DNA of 13,493 nucleotides. Origin: an uncultured Bacteroides sp. (GTDB taxonomy: Bacteria > Bacteroidota > Bacteroidia > Bacteroidales > Bacteroidaceae). Of this stretch, positions 1-8,136 are shown in pieces; the stretch's first letter is position 1; each line of letters opens with the position of its first letter. A program made the translations under genes and the position numbers. The stretch is from assembly GCA_959606905.1 (NCBI GenBank), contig CAUHML010000083.1, positions 1 to 13,493 on the forward strand, given 5' to 3'. A model generated the notes under the pieces. It did no database searches. It worked only from the letters and a program-made list of their open reading frames with translations, and was not told the origin of the DNA.

Positions 1-12
1 AAGATACAATAA

Positions 13-30
13 TATGGAAATTCGTCCATA
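13..30 (-). terminator. weak hairpin, possible operon terminator
   Basis: TATGGA and TCCATA form a perfect 6-bp stem around a 6-base loop. On the - strand it is followed by the T-rich stretch TTATTGTATCTT at the window edge. The stem has only two G-C pairs, and it lies about 190 bases past the last stop codon, so it is at best a weak intrinsic terminator. Confidence 0.2.
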
Positions 31-114
31 AAGCCTGTATTATTTATCGTATTTATGGTGTTTTTTATGTTGCAGAATACAAAAAGCCTCAATAAACAAT
101 TACCACATTTACAA

Positions 115-146
115 CAATAAACCAATGTGCCAATATACCAATAGCT
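115..146. repeat. four degenerate 8-bp CAAT tandem units
   Basis: Four units in exact 8-base register: CAATAAAC, CAATGTGC, CAATATAC and CAATAGCT (starts at 115, 123, 131 and 139). The first eight bases also recur as part of CAATAAACAAT at 90-100. The last unit can pair imperfectly with AGCCTATTG at 163-171. The function is unknown and chance is possible in A+T-rich DNA. Confidence 0.4.
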
Positions 147-216
147 ATGCGAAACATTACACAGCCTATTGATACATCAGCACATAAACAATAGTACGCC
201 ACTTTATCAAATCAAT

Positions 217-2334
217 TTAAGGCATGGGCGACAATCCCTCCCACATTACATTCCATTTTCCATTTTTCGGGAAACCAGGATTTTCTATTTCACAACCATC
301 CCAACCAGCGCACATTAATGCAATGGCAGTTAATAAACCACCATTACCAGGTAAATAAACACGTAAACGGGGATCTTGATAATTATGTCCATTCGGCAAA
401 TATGTATTGGTACGTTTATTCATAAGCAATGCCTCCACCGCTTTTTCCGGCTCACCCAATCGAGTAGCATTCATTGCTGTCATAGGATAATCCCAGCCCC
501 AAGTCTTTCCCCAATTCCAATTATCCCATATCCATTGAAGTGTATTCTTCATGTAATCTTCACGGATTAATTTATTCATAGGCAAGATACCTACGGCACC
601 CAACACTGCCATGTGGTCACTGGTAAAACGAATATCCTTATAAGTGTCTATTGCATTTTCCGCAGCCAGATACAACCCATCCTCATTATAAGCCAGCGGA
701 GAAAGTTTGTCTATTAACTCATCCCATTCCAAGTTACGTTTTTCACCTGCACGCTCACGCCATATCTGCGCTATCTGCATGGCAAAATACCAATAAGAAA
801 GTTCAAAAGGAGGATTTATAGTAGTACTCGCATTCAATGTTTCTTGAGCTGGAATCGCTCCCTTTAAAATAAACCGCACTCCCAATTCATCATATGTGGC
901 AAAAGCATACATAAACTTAGCTGTTTCTTGAACCAGATAGTTATATTTCTCTATCACTTTCTTATCAGGGTTAGAGCGATAAAGAAGTTCTGCCAGATAA
1001 ATAAAATGCGGTTGTTGCCAAATCAAAAAACTGCCTACACTGGAAGGTGCCTCCACACCACTAGGATCAGTCATTTTCATCCATCGGATTCCATCAAAAC
1101 CTTGCCGACGAGCCACTTCCCTTGCTATAGGCTCTACCGTTTTATACCATTCTAAAGTATGGCTGAGTAATTCAGAATGTCCCCAAAGCGGTTGCCATGC
1201 CTGATGCCACCAAATCATTTCAAGATGATATTTCCCAAACCACGAATTGTAAGTTAGCCCTGTTTCCTGCGGAGGGGTACTACCCGCGCATTGAATAGCA
1301 AGCAAATATTGACTAAGCACTACCCGACGTTCCAATTCTTTAGCACGCGGATCCGTGCAATGAGAGAAATCTACCGCAGCACCTTCTTCCCAAAAGTTCA
1401 CCCAATGATTCTTAGCCAAACTTTCAACTTCAAAAAAATCAGGGAGTACAGTAAGCTGATCTGGCTCATTAGCGGTAAAAGCACATGAAAACGAAAAAGC
1501 ATCTTCTTGTGGAAGCAGTACGAAATAATTTTTCTCTTTTTCTTTCAATAATGCCTTGCCTTCCCATTTTAATTCTACATAATATACCGTGGAATCCAAC
1601 GTACGCTTTAACACAGCGCTTTGTGTGTCCTGTTTAAGAACCTCGGTAGAGTGTTTATCATTGGCATCCCAATCACATGCATTATCAGTATGAATACCTG
1701 TAGGATAAGGAAAATGAAATTTTATCCCTGTATGCAAGTGACTGTCTATATGGGCTGAAATCATATCTTGTGCCGGATGGCAAACCGTCCGTACATTAAA
1801 TTCATTCCCTTTCCAAGTAAACCGACTGAGTATCTCACCTTCCCATAAATTCAAAGTCTGACTGATTCTGGTAATATCGGAAATAGCAGCCTCATCCCCC
1901 CATTCAAATCCGATCACTCCTAAATGTAACCGATGTGGGTTGACACGAAACCAATCAGATGCATTCTTTTGTCTTTTATCTTCTTGAGATTGAACTGCAT
2001 ACAATTCCTTATGTCCTCGTCCAAAATCATATTCACTCAATGTTTCTTCGTGTCTATAACCGTCCATATTAGCAAAACTATGCCATCCCCATTGACTTTG
2101 CGTACCTAGAGGGACACCTTTTTTATAAGCGTCAGGAAAAGTTTGCAATCCTGTAATATCTACTGTAAATGCAAATTCGCCATTCCCTACTGAAAGCGAA
2201 GCCAACGAATCGAAAGCTGAAAATTGAGGATTATTCCGATTCACTAACGCCTTACGGTCTATTGAAATCTGCTGTACGGGATGAGTACAGGCACCGAACA
2301 TCACTAATAAAGAGCAAAATAACAATATTTTCAT
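217..2334 (-). CDS. putative six-hairpin glycosidase-like lipoprotein (paralog B)
   Basis: A 705-residue protein whose exact activity I do not recognise. A short signal peptide ends in a lipobox (MFGAC, Cys16), so it is a predicted lipoprotein. Residues 20-320 look like a beta-rich domain, opening with the motif SVGNGEFAFTVD (48-59). Residues 330-670 are helix-rich with aromatic motifs typical of (alpha/alpha)6 barrels: WFGKYHLEMIWWH (365-377), a GSFLIWQQPH stretch (434-443) and NPPFELSYW (507-515). This sandwich-plus-barrel order resembles the GH65/GH95-type architecture. Glu372 and Glu511 are conserved in the neighbouring paralog and are candidate acid/base residues by inference only. The C-terminus (NPGFPKNGKWNV, 685-696) is nearly identical in both paralogs. 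It is the last gene of the operon, 56 bp after paralog A. No acidic residues follow Cys16 closely, so a periplasmic-facing position is more likely than surface display. The CDS is certain; the function is a superfamily-level guess. Confidence 0.62.
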   Translation of the reverse strand: MKILLFCSLLVMFGACTHPVQQISIDRKALVNRNNPQFSAFDSLASLSVGNGEFAFTVDITGLQTFPDAYKKGVPLGTQSQWGWHSFANMDGYRHEETLSEYDFGRGHKELYAVQSQEDKRQKNASDWFRVNPHRLHLGVIGFEWGDEAAISDITRISQTLNLWEGEILSRFTWKGNEFNVRTVCHPAQDMISAHIDSHLHTGIKFHFPYPTGIHTDNACDWDANDKHSTEVLKQDTQSAVLKRTLDSTVYYVELKWEGKALLKEKEKNYFVLLPQEDAFSFSCAFTANEPDQLTVLPDFFEVESLAKNHWVNFWEEGAAVDFSHCTDPRAKELERRVVLSQYLLAIQCAGSTPPQETGLTYNSWFGKYHLEMIWWHQAWQPLWGHSELLSHTLEWYKTVEPIAREVARRQGFDGIRWMKMTDPSGVEAPSSVGSFLIWQQPHFIYLAELLYRSNPDKKVIEKYNYLVQETAKFMYAFATYDELGVRFILKGAIPAQETLNASTTINPPFELSYWYFAMQIAQIWRERAGEKRNLEWDELIDKLSPLAYNEDGLYLAAENAIDTYKDIRFTSDHMAVLGAVGILPMNKLIREDYMKNTLQWIWDNWNWGKTWGWDYPMTAMNATRLGEPEKAVEALLMNKRTNTYLPNGHNYQDPRLRVYLPGNGGLLTAIALMCAGWDGCEIENPGFPKNGKWNVMWEGLSPMP

Positions 2335-2390
2335 TACCTAAATTTTTATACACTGTAAATAGATATTCATTTTTACGACTTCCTTATATC

Positions 2391-4640
2391 CTATGGCATA
2401 GGATGTAATCCCTCCCAACGCACATTCCATTTACCATCTTTGGGAAATCCCGGATTACTGACCGAGCAACCGTCCCACCCGGCACACATCATAGAAACAG
2501 CTAATAACAGCCCTCCATTACCAGGCAAATAAGAACGAAGACGAGTCGAACGATAATTATTACCACTAGGTAAAAGCAAGTCCTCCCGGTTGTCCATAGT
2601 TATGGCACGCAAAGCAATCTCAGGCTGCAACAGGCGAGTAGCATTCATTGCCAATGTGGGATAATTCCAACTCCAAGATCCTCCGGACCAATTCCAATTT
2701 TGAGCTGCACGCACCAAAGTCTTTTGCATTTTTTCTTGATCAATGAGCCGCGACTCAGGCAACATGCCGTAAGCCAGCAAATTTTCAGAAGAAGTTCCTG
2801 TAACATAAAAAGGATCATGCTTACGTTTGCTTTTCTCGCCTTCCGATAGAGAAACAGAACCGTCTGCTTCTTTAGGACGCTGGCCATTAATGTATCCACC
2901 GGCCGGCATTTCCGGTAATTTTTCAGCAGGAATACCATTCACGAAATCAGGTATTCCTCTACCCTTTTCCGCCGGTAAGTAAATGCCATCAGGACTAGTA
3001 GCAAGAGGAGCTAATTTAGCAAGAATTTCATCCCACTCCGCATGACGTTGCAGCCCAAGTCTCTCCCGCCATTTCTGAGCTATGGACAAGCCAAAATGCC
3101 AATAAGCCATTTCAAAAGCAGGATTAAGGGTCGTCTCTTCATTATAGGATTCATTAGCCGCACAAGCTCCCTGAATAATGTAACGATCATTATCAGAATC
3201 ATAATTAACAAACGAAGCCATAAAAGCAGCCGTCTGCTCTACCATATCAGCATACTCACGAAGAAATTCTTGAGAAGGACGTGCACGATAGATAAGTTCT
3301 GACATATAAATGACATGGGGTTGTTGCCAGATAATAAAAGAGCCGACATCCGATGGTGCCTCTTTAGAAGATGGATCAGTCATTTTCATCCAACGTATGC
3401 CATTAAATCCCTGTCTGGCTGCAATATCACATGCCATCGGTACGGCAGTCTTATACCATTTCAATTGTTTCTCCAAAAGATCTGCTTTATTCCAAAGCGC
3501 ATAATGAAAACTGTGCCACATTACCATTTCTAAATGAAATTTACCATACCATGTATTATAAGTCAGGCCGGTTTCAGCAGGAGGGTAATTTTGCGCTTCC
3601 TGCGAACGGAGCAAATATTGAGACAGCACAACCCGACGCTCCAAAAGCGAAGCACGGGGATCCGTACAGGAAGAAAAATCAATAACACCGGATGTCTGCC
3701 AATAATCCCTCCAACAACGGTTGGCCGAAAGCAGATTAGCCTTGTAATCAGGCTGAGGCACTACAGGTTGGTGCTTATAGAACCCAACATTGAAATTCCA
3801 CTGCTTATCGGAAGGTGTCAATTTTAACCTGTTCTTCCCTGTTTGAGAAAGAACAGCTTTACCACTCCAACTGATTTCCACATAATAGACAGTAGAATCT
3901 ACAGTACGACGAATAAGAGCCCGTTGAGGTTCGGAAAGAATAATGTCGGTAGAGTGGCAGTCATCGGCTGTCCAGCAAGTAGCATCGTCAGCTGCCTCAC
4001 CTGTAGGATAAGGGAAACGGATGCCAACTGCCAGCTTTGCCGATGAAGACACAGAAGCAGAGACAATGTCACTATCGCCATTACAAGAAGTAGTTACCGT
4101 AACCGGAAGTTTTCTCCATAGGAAATGGGAATGAAGTTCTCCTTTCCACATGTCGAGAGTCTGGTCTATTTTAGTAATATCGCTCACCAACAAGCTGTCA
4201 AATCCTATATTTCCCAAATGCAGGCGGTGCGGATTGGCACGAAACCACTCTGCCGCTTTGGCATTACGTTCAGGACCTTCCGGAAATTGTACGGCATAAA
4301 TCCCATGAGGATGACCGGGAAGCGGATGATCCTGTAGAGTTTCAACTATCTTATAGTCCTCCTTGTTAGGAAAACTGTGCCATCCCCATTCGCTATAGGT
4401 ACCTAAAGACAAGCCTTCTTTATAATATTCGGGAAAAGTCTGCAATCCTGTAGCATCGGCAGTAAAAGCGAACCGCCCATTTCCGACTGTCAAAGAATGA
4501 AGAGAATCAATTTTTGTAACATGAGGGTTATTACGCATCACCAATGCATGACGGTCAATAGCAGTATCGGCACAAGCTGTAACCAGCAGCATTGCTGCCA
4601 ATACAACAATAAAAAATGTTTTATTTCTCATCATAGACAC
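2391..4640 (-). CDS. putative six-hairpin glycosidase-like lipoprotein (paralog A)
   Basis: A 749-residue paralog of the next gene, alignable over its whole length. The signal peptide ends in a lipobox (LVTAC, Cys23). Shared blocks include TVGNGRFAFTAD (51-62), GLQTFPEYY (65-73), ERRVVLSQYLL (334-344), the YGKFHLEMVMWH stretch (365-376), IRWMKMTDPS (415-424) and NPAFEMAYW (507-515). The fold is predicted as an N-terminal beta domain followed by an (alpha/alpha)6 barrel; Glu371 and Glu510 match the conserved glutamates of paralog B. It differs by an extra segment of about 40-50 residues (about 559-608, rich in Gly, Pro, Lys and Glu) and by lacking the SDH triplet found in paralog B just after that point. 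The first possible start is a GTG whose G is the last base of the upstream lyase stop codon (TAGTG). ATG codons at 4634 and 4631 are equally good and would give a 747- or 746-residue product. Tight coupling implies coexpression with the lyase. The substrate is unknown. Confidence 0.62.
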   Translation of the reverse strand: MSMMRNKTFFIVVLAAMLLVTACADTAIDRHALVMRNNPHVTKIDSLHSLTVGNGRFAFTADATGLQTFPEYYKEGLSLGTYSEWGWHSFPNKEDYKIVETLQDHPLPGHPHGIYAVQFPEGPERNAKAAEWFRANPHRLHLGNIGFDSLLVSDITKIDQTLDMWKGELHSHFLWRKLPVTVTTSCNGDSDIVSASVSSSAKLAVGIRFPYPTGEAADDATCWTADDCHSTDIILSEPQRALIRRTVDSTVYYVEISWSGKAVLSQTGKNRLKLTPSDKQWNFNVGFYKHQPVVPQPDYKANLLSANRCWRDYWQTSGVIDFSSCTDPRASLLERRVVLSQYLLRSQEAQNYPPAETGLTYNTWYGKFHLEMVMWHSFHYALWNKADLLEKQLKWYKTAVPMACDIAARQGFNGIRWMKMTDPSSKEAPSDVGSFIIWQQPHVIYMSELIYRARPSQEFLREYADMVEQTAAFMASFVNYDSDNDRYIIQGACAANESYNEETTLNPAFEMAYWHFGLSIAQKWRERLGLQRHAEWDEILAKLAPLATSPDGIYLPAEKGRGIPDFVNGIPAEKLPEMPAGGYINGQRPKEADGSVSLSEGEKSKRKHDPFYVTGTSSENLLAYGMLPESRLIDQEKMQKTLVRAAQNWNWSGGSWSWNYPTLAMNATRLLQPEIALRAITMDNREDLLLPSGNNYRSTRLRSYLPGNGGLLLAVSMMCAGWDGCSVSNPGFPKDGKWNVRWEGLHPMP

Positions 4641-6148
4641 TATTTAGTAAGATACTGAATAAATGTAGACATACCATTCATATATTCCTTGATGGAAATG
4701 ACTTCAGAAGGAAGAGGAGCATTAGAGAAGCCCGGATTCTCTTTCGAAACACTAGGCAAACGACCGGGTAAATAATCTTTTTTCTTCAAAATAGTGAGCA
4801 GACTATCTACTTTTTGTGTATCCGCTTGCTGCATTTTACCACGCATTAAATGACTTAGTAAAGTTCCAGAAATATCCGTTTGACCTATAAACGGAGAATC
4901 TTTTGTCACTTCCTCTTTGGAGAGAGAGAGCAAATGCTGATACTCATCTTTTAAAGATTGCAAATCAATAGCCCGCGTAGAGCTATAATGAGTTATGAGT
5001 CCATGATAATCATAATCCACCCAATAATGATCTGGATCATTATGAAGGTAAAGAGGTCTGTTAGTGCCTACTTCTACAAAAGTAGGACACAATATCTGTC
5101 CCGGTTTTACAGACTTACCCAATTGTTTCATTTGCGCGTCGTTATATCGGATAGATTCTAGAAATTCAAATGCATCCGGAATACGGGCTAAATATTTAGT
5201 ATCCCCAGTCCAACGATAAAAACGCATCAAGTTGCGACACATCTCGGCAGTAGCTGTAGCCGCATAACCTGCCGGTTCAAAATCACGGGCATGACCTGGA
5301 GAGTAATTGAGATCCAACTTATGCTGCATAGCCCAACCTGCCTGAGGCTTTCCTCCCTGCAAAGCCAAGACACAAGTCATAGCCCGCTGAAGAGGCTCCA
5401 ATGCCCGAGTTTCACCTAATAAAGTGTAACAAGCCAATAAAAAATTAATATTGTTAGTATGAACTCCATCATTAATGGTAATAAACGAAGTATAGTCTTC
5501 CTTATCACCTTTCACATATTCATAATGGAGAGGATAGCGCTGCGGCCACCCACCAATAGGATACTGACTCTCCAAAACAAAATCAAGACACCTTTCTACC
5601 GGATATTTATACTTCGGATCCAGAGTCAGTAAATACATACGCAAAAGGAACATTCCACTATCGTAGGTAGCCGCATCATCATAAGTACAATTTCCATAAT
5701 AATGAGCATGTTCCTGAGCACAATGAATATATCCTTTCTGTACTTTGGAATACCATTGCTTAAGCGAAGTTTCTCCGGAAAAGTCCAACATATAAGGCCA
5801 TCCCCCACTTGAATGCTGTCCCCAGATAAGAGCATCTGCCGCTGCTTGTGCCGCTTTCAGGTAATAAGATTCTCCAGTCAATTGATAAGCATTCAAAAAT
5901 ACATTTCCCATAGCAGGTGTACCAGCTTCTATCCATATCATACTTGGTTTAGCTTCCAGTTCCCCCCAACAACGGGAGAAATCAGGACTGTAATTCCATA
6001 AATAGCCACCACGGTTGCTGACCTTCTCTACCATGAAACGTGTAGCTTTCATCATAGCCACTTTTATATCAGAGGCCGGAATGTTTTTCTGTGCTCCAGC
6101 AGACAACAAAGTAATGAAAAGCATTACCGCCATACATATCATTTTCAT
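4640..6148 (-). CDS. PL10-like pectate lyase-type polysaccharide lyase
   Basis: A 502-residue secreted enzyme with a cleavable signal peptide (residues 1 to about 20, AGAQ at the end) and no lipobox, so it is probably periplasmic. The sequence follows the PL10 pectate lyase pattern: a GGWP motif at 115-118, TYDDAATYD (155-163, position of the calcium-binding Asp in PL10), GGWPQRYP (199-206), ITIND (223-227) and HARDFEP (286-292). In characterised PL10 enzymes the Asp of the FND-type motif and the Arg of the ARxxE motif are catalytic; Asp227 and Arg288 occupy those places, so the enzyme should be active in beta-elimination on a uronic-acid polymer. Homogalacturonan is the known PL10 substrate, but this member could prefer another. 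Residues about 335-502 extend beyond the minimal lyase core and include TFVEVGTNRPLYLHND (356-371). It lies 92 bp after susD and its stop codon overlaps the next start, which fits one transcript. Confidence 0.8.
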   Translation of the reverse strand: MKMICMAVMLFITLLSAGAQKNIPASDIKVAMMKATRFMVEKVSNRGGYLWNYSPDFSRCWGELEAKPSMIWIEAGTPAMGNVFLNAYQLTGESYYLKAAQAAADALIWGQHSSGGWPYMLDFSGETSLKQWYSKVQKGYIHCAQEHAHYYGNCTYDDAATYDSGMFLLRMYLLTLDPKYKYPVERCLDFVLESQYPIGGWPQRYPLHYEYVKGDKEDYTSFITINDGVHTNNINFLLACYTLLGETRALEPLQRAMTCVLALQGGKPQAGWAMQHKLDLNYSPGHARDFEPAGYAATATAEMCRNLMRFYRWTGDTKYLARIPDAFEFLESIRYNDAQMKQLGKSVKPGQILCPTFVEVGTNRPLYLHNDPDHYWVDYDYHGLITHYSSTRAIDLQSLKDEYQHLLSLSKEEVTKDSPFIGQTDISGTLLSHLMRGKMQQADTQKVDSLLTILKKKDYLPGRLPSVSKENPGFSNAPLPSEVISIKEYMNGMSTFIQYLTK

Positions 6149-6165
6149 ACTGTTTTTTTTATAAG

Positions 6166-6216
6166 ATAGGAAGAGAAAAGAAACAAAAAATCATCACTAT
6201 TCTTCCCCCTTCCTAT
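6166..6216. repeat. 8-bp inverted repeat between susD and the lyase gene
   Basis: ATAGGAAG (6166-6173) and CTTCCTAT (6209-6216) are perfect inverted copies separated by 35 bases, in the 92-bp gap between the SusD and lyase genes. There is no T run after the stem on the - strand, so it is not a standard terminator. It could stabilise the 3' end of a susCD message or be accidental. Confidence 0.3.
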
Positions 6217-6240
6217 ATAGAAATGTTTATAATTTATTGA

Positions 6241-8118
6241 TTAATAAGCAGGATGTTGTTGACCGGTTAACCCAGGATTAACATCAATAATGGCTGTGGT
6301 GCTCAAAGTATAAAGTTCAGCCTGATTCTTGATAAACCCACGATATAACTCGGTAATCCAGGCGGGCAACGTGTTATTGTTTTCTTTATAACCCAATATC
6401 TTGGATTGTCCGGCTATACCGGAATTAGTTTCTCCTGCAATATTGGGAGTAATAAACATATTTACCCAATTCCAAGTGCCTCCATACCGGGCAACCAGTT
6501 CACTCATTTCCGTTTCTGTGGGCTGATGATCGAAATCTATATAAGTAAGACCTACCAAAGGATCCTTCCAAGATGTAGAAGTTGCTTCTTTATATGCCCG
6601 ATAAGTCTTCACCTCATTATAAGGAACCTCACGCATAGCCAGTTTCTCGGTATTTGCTTTTGTTTCAGCCAAAGTTTCAGCCAACAAGTTCCACCGGATA
6701 AGATCAGTACGCCGCCATCCTTCTGTAGCTAATTCAAAGGCACGTTCCTTCACAATCGCTTTAAAAAAAGTATCATAAGTAGAGGGTGTGGTACCTATAC
6801 GAGAGGCATCTCCTGCAAAAGCACGCAGACGAACTTGTTCATAAGCTGCCTTAGCTGCTTCCGTGGGCCCATTGTTCAAGTAATTTTCAGCTTCTGCGTA
6901 CATTAACAATACATCCGAATAACGAAGTATAGGCCAATTGACATCCGTTTTCAAAGTGGCCGTACGGGGACCGGCTTTCCAATTGCAGCGCCATTTTCCC
7001 AAATTCAAAGCGCCATAAGGCACAGCAATATCGTTACCAGCCGCATCAATACTGTAATTGCCCACTGTAACATCCCGACGGGTATCATCATCGGCAAAAG
7101 AAAGATAAAAGGTAGGATGAATCAGTTGCAAAGGCAATGTTTTACCATAAAGGGCATTGGAAGCATGAATGCAAAGTCCATTTGTATATCCCACACGACC
7201 ATTGGTTGTATTGCCAAACTCAGCATATTCAAACATTACCTCTTCAGGGTTATAAACGCCACCCTCGTTCAAGGCTCTAAACACATCCTCATATTTAGAA
7301 AGCAAACTGTTTTCACCTTTACTAATCACTGCTTTACAAGCTTCATCAGCAATGGTATATAATTTTCTTACACGCGATTCATCCAAAGGACGGCGCATCT
7401 GAAGAGTAGATTTATCATAAGTATTCAGATCCCAATGCAAAGCATAACCTGCTGCATAAAGAGCTGTACGGGCCAATAATCCATAAGCAGCATTCTTGGA
7501 AATCCGCTCAGGAGTAGAGAAAAATCCTTCACTATACCAAGGAAGTACTTCGACAGCTTCTTGCAAATCGGCAATAATGCCATCATAAATCTCATCCCGA
7601 TCAACACGGGAAGAAGAAAAAGTCGTCATATCCAATACAGGAACAGTAGAATAAGGTACATCCCCAAAATAACGAATCAAATTCAGAAAACAAGTAGCCC
7701 GAACAGCCAGACATTCAGCTATATAAATGTGACACTTTCTCTCGTCCTCTCCCGAAAGGCTCATTGCACGTAATCCTTTCAAGCATGAATTACAACGCTC
7801 AATGCTGGAATAAGAGGTAGTATAAATGCCTGTGGGACAACTTTGATCATTGAGCACATAATTGGCCGCATAATTATTAGCATTCGAATTACTCTCAGTA
7901 GACCACATTTCATCTGTTCCATTCTGAGCCTTATACCAAGCATCCTGCATCCAGACACCTGTGTAACAAGCAAGAACAGCCATCTCAGCTTTATCAATGG
8001 AAGAGAAAACACTTTCACTGTCTGTCTTCGATTTAGAAGGAAGATCCAGAAAGTCAGAACAAGAACTGAAATTGATCGCCAAAAAGGCAACAGCTATATA
8101 ATATACTATTTTCTTCAT
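6241..8118 (-). CDS. susD-like: SusD/RagB-type surface glycan-binding lipoprotein
   Basis: A 625-residue outer-membrane lipoprotein. The N-terminus has a basic start, a hydrophobic core and a lipobox (NFSSC, Cys20) followed by SDFLDLPSKS. This is the classical opening of SusD homologs, and its acidic residues fit the Bacteroides surface-export signal. The N-terminal half (about 21-320) would form the TPR-like helical scaffold (for example CYTGVW near 51-56 and the ERCNSCLKGLRAMS stretch). The C-terminal half carries RagB/SusD features: RYSDVLLMYAEAENYLN, the VRLRAF segment and KERAFELATEGWRRTDLIRW. Such proteins sit as a lid on the SusC barrel, bind the target glycan and pass it to the transporter. 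The gene starts 18 bp after the SusC stop, the normal tight susC-susD arrangement. The length is slightly above the typical 500-600 residues. Family identity is secure; ligand specificity is not readable. Confidence 0.96.
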   Translation of the reverse strand: MKKIVYYIAVAFLAINFSSCSDFLDLPSKSKTDSESVFSSIDKAEMAVLACYTGVWMQDAWYKAQNGTDEMWSTESNSNANNYAANYVLNDQSCPTGIYTTSYSSIERCNSCLKGLRAMSLSGEDERKCHIYIAECLAVRATCFLNLIRYFGDVPYSTVPVLDMTTFSSSRVDRDEIYDGIIADLQEAVEVLPWYSEGFFSTPERISKNAAYGLLARTALYAAGYALHWDLNTYDKSTLQMRRPLDESRVRKLYTIADEACKAVISKGENSLLSKYEDVFRALNEGGVYNPEEVMFEYAEFGNTTNGRVGYTNGLCIHASNALYGKTLPLQLIHPTFYLSFADDDTRRDVTVGNYSIDAAGNDIAVPYGALNLGKWRCNWKAGPRTATLKTDVNWPILRYSDVLLMYAEAENYLNNGPTEAAKAAYEQVRLRAFAGDASRIGTTPSTYDTFFKAIVKERAFELATEGWRRTDLIRWNLLAETLAETKANTEKLAMREVPYNEVKTYRAYKEATSTSWKDPLVGLTYIDFDHQPTETEMSELVARYGGTWNWVNMFITPNIAGETNSGIAGQSKILGYKENNNTLPAWITELYRGFIKNQAELYTLSTTAIIDVNPGLTGQQHPAY

Positions 8119-8136
8119 AATACAACTCTCCTATTA

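Larger units (their letters stand above)
1..216. other. non-coding 3' flank of the operon
   Basis: I see no convincing gene in these 216 A+T-rich bases. On the - strand, the direction of operon transcription, there is a weak hairpin (13-30) and, further upstream, a CAAT-rich repeat cluster (90-146). A short - strand frame begins with ATG at 29 and runs off the left edge after nine codons; it is too short to judge. Confidence 0.5.

Noticed and set aside
1..29. Possible start of another - strand gene (ATG at 29, reading MDEFPYYCI)
   Set aside because: Only nine codons are visible, it overlaps a hairpin, and nothing about it can be tested within the window.
90..171. CAAT repeats as a CRISPR array
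   Set aside because: The units are 8 bp, degenerate and contiguous, with no spacers and no cas genes in the window.
217..4640. Assigning the paralogs to a specific family such as GH65, GH95 or GH154
   Set aside because: Only the general fold pattern is visible; no family-defining motif could be matched with confidence without a profile search.
4640..6148. ENPGF shared by the tails of the lyase and paralog B as a common sorting signal
   Set aside because: The match is five residues, at different distances from the C-terminus, and paralog A has SNPGF instead; chance is the simpler reading.
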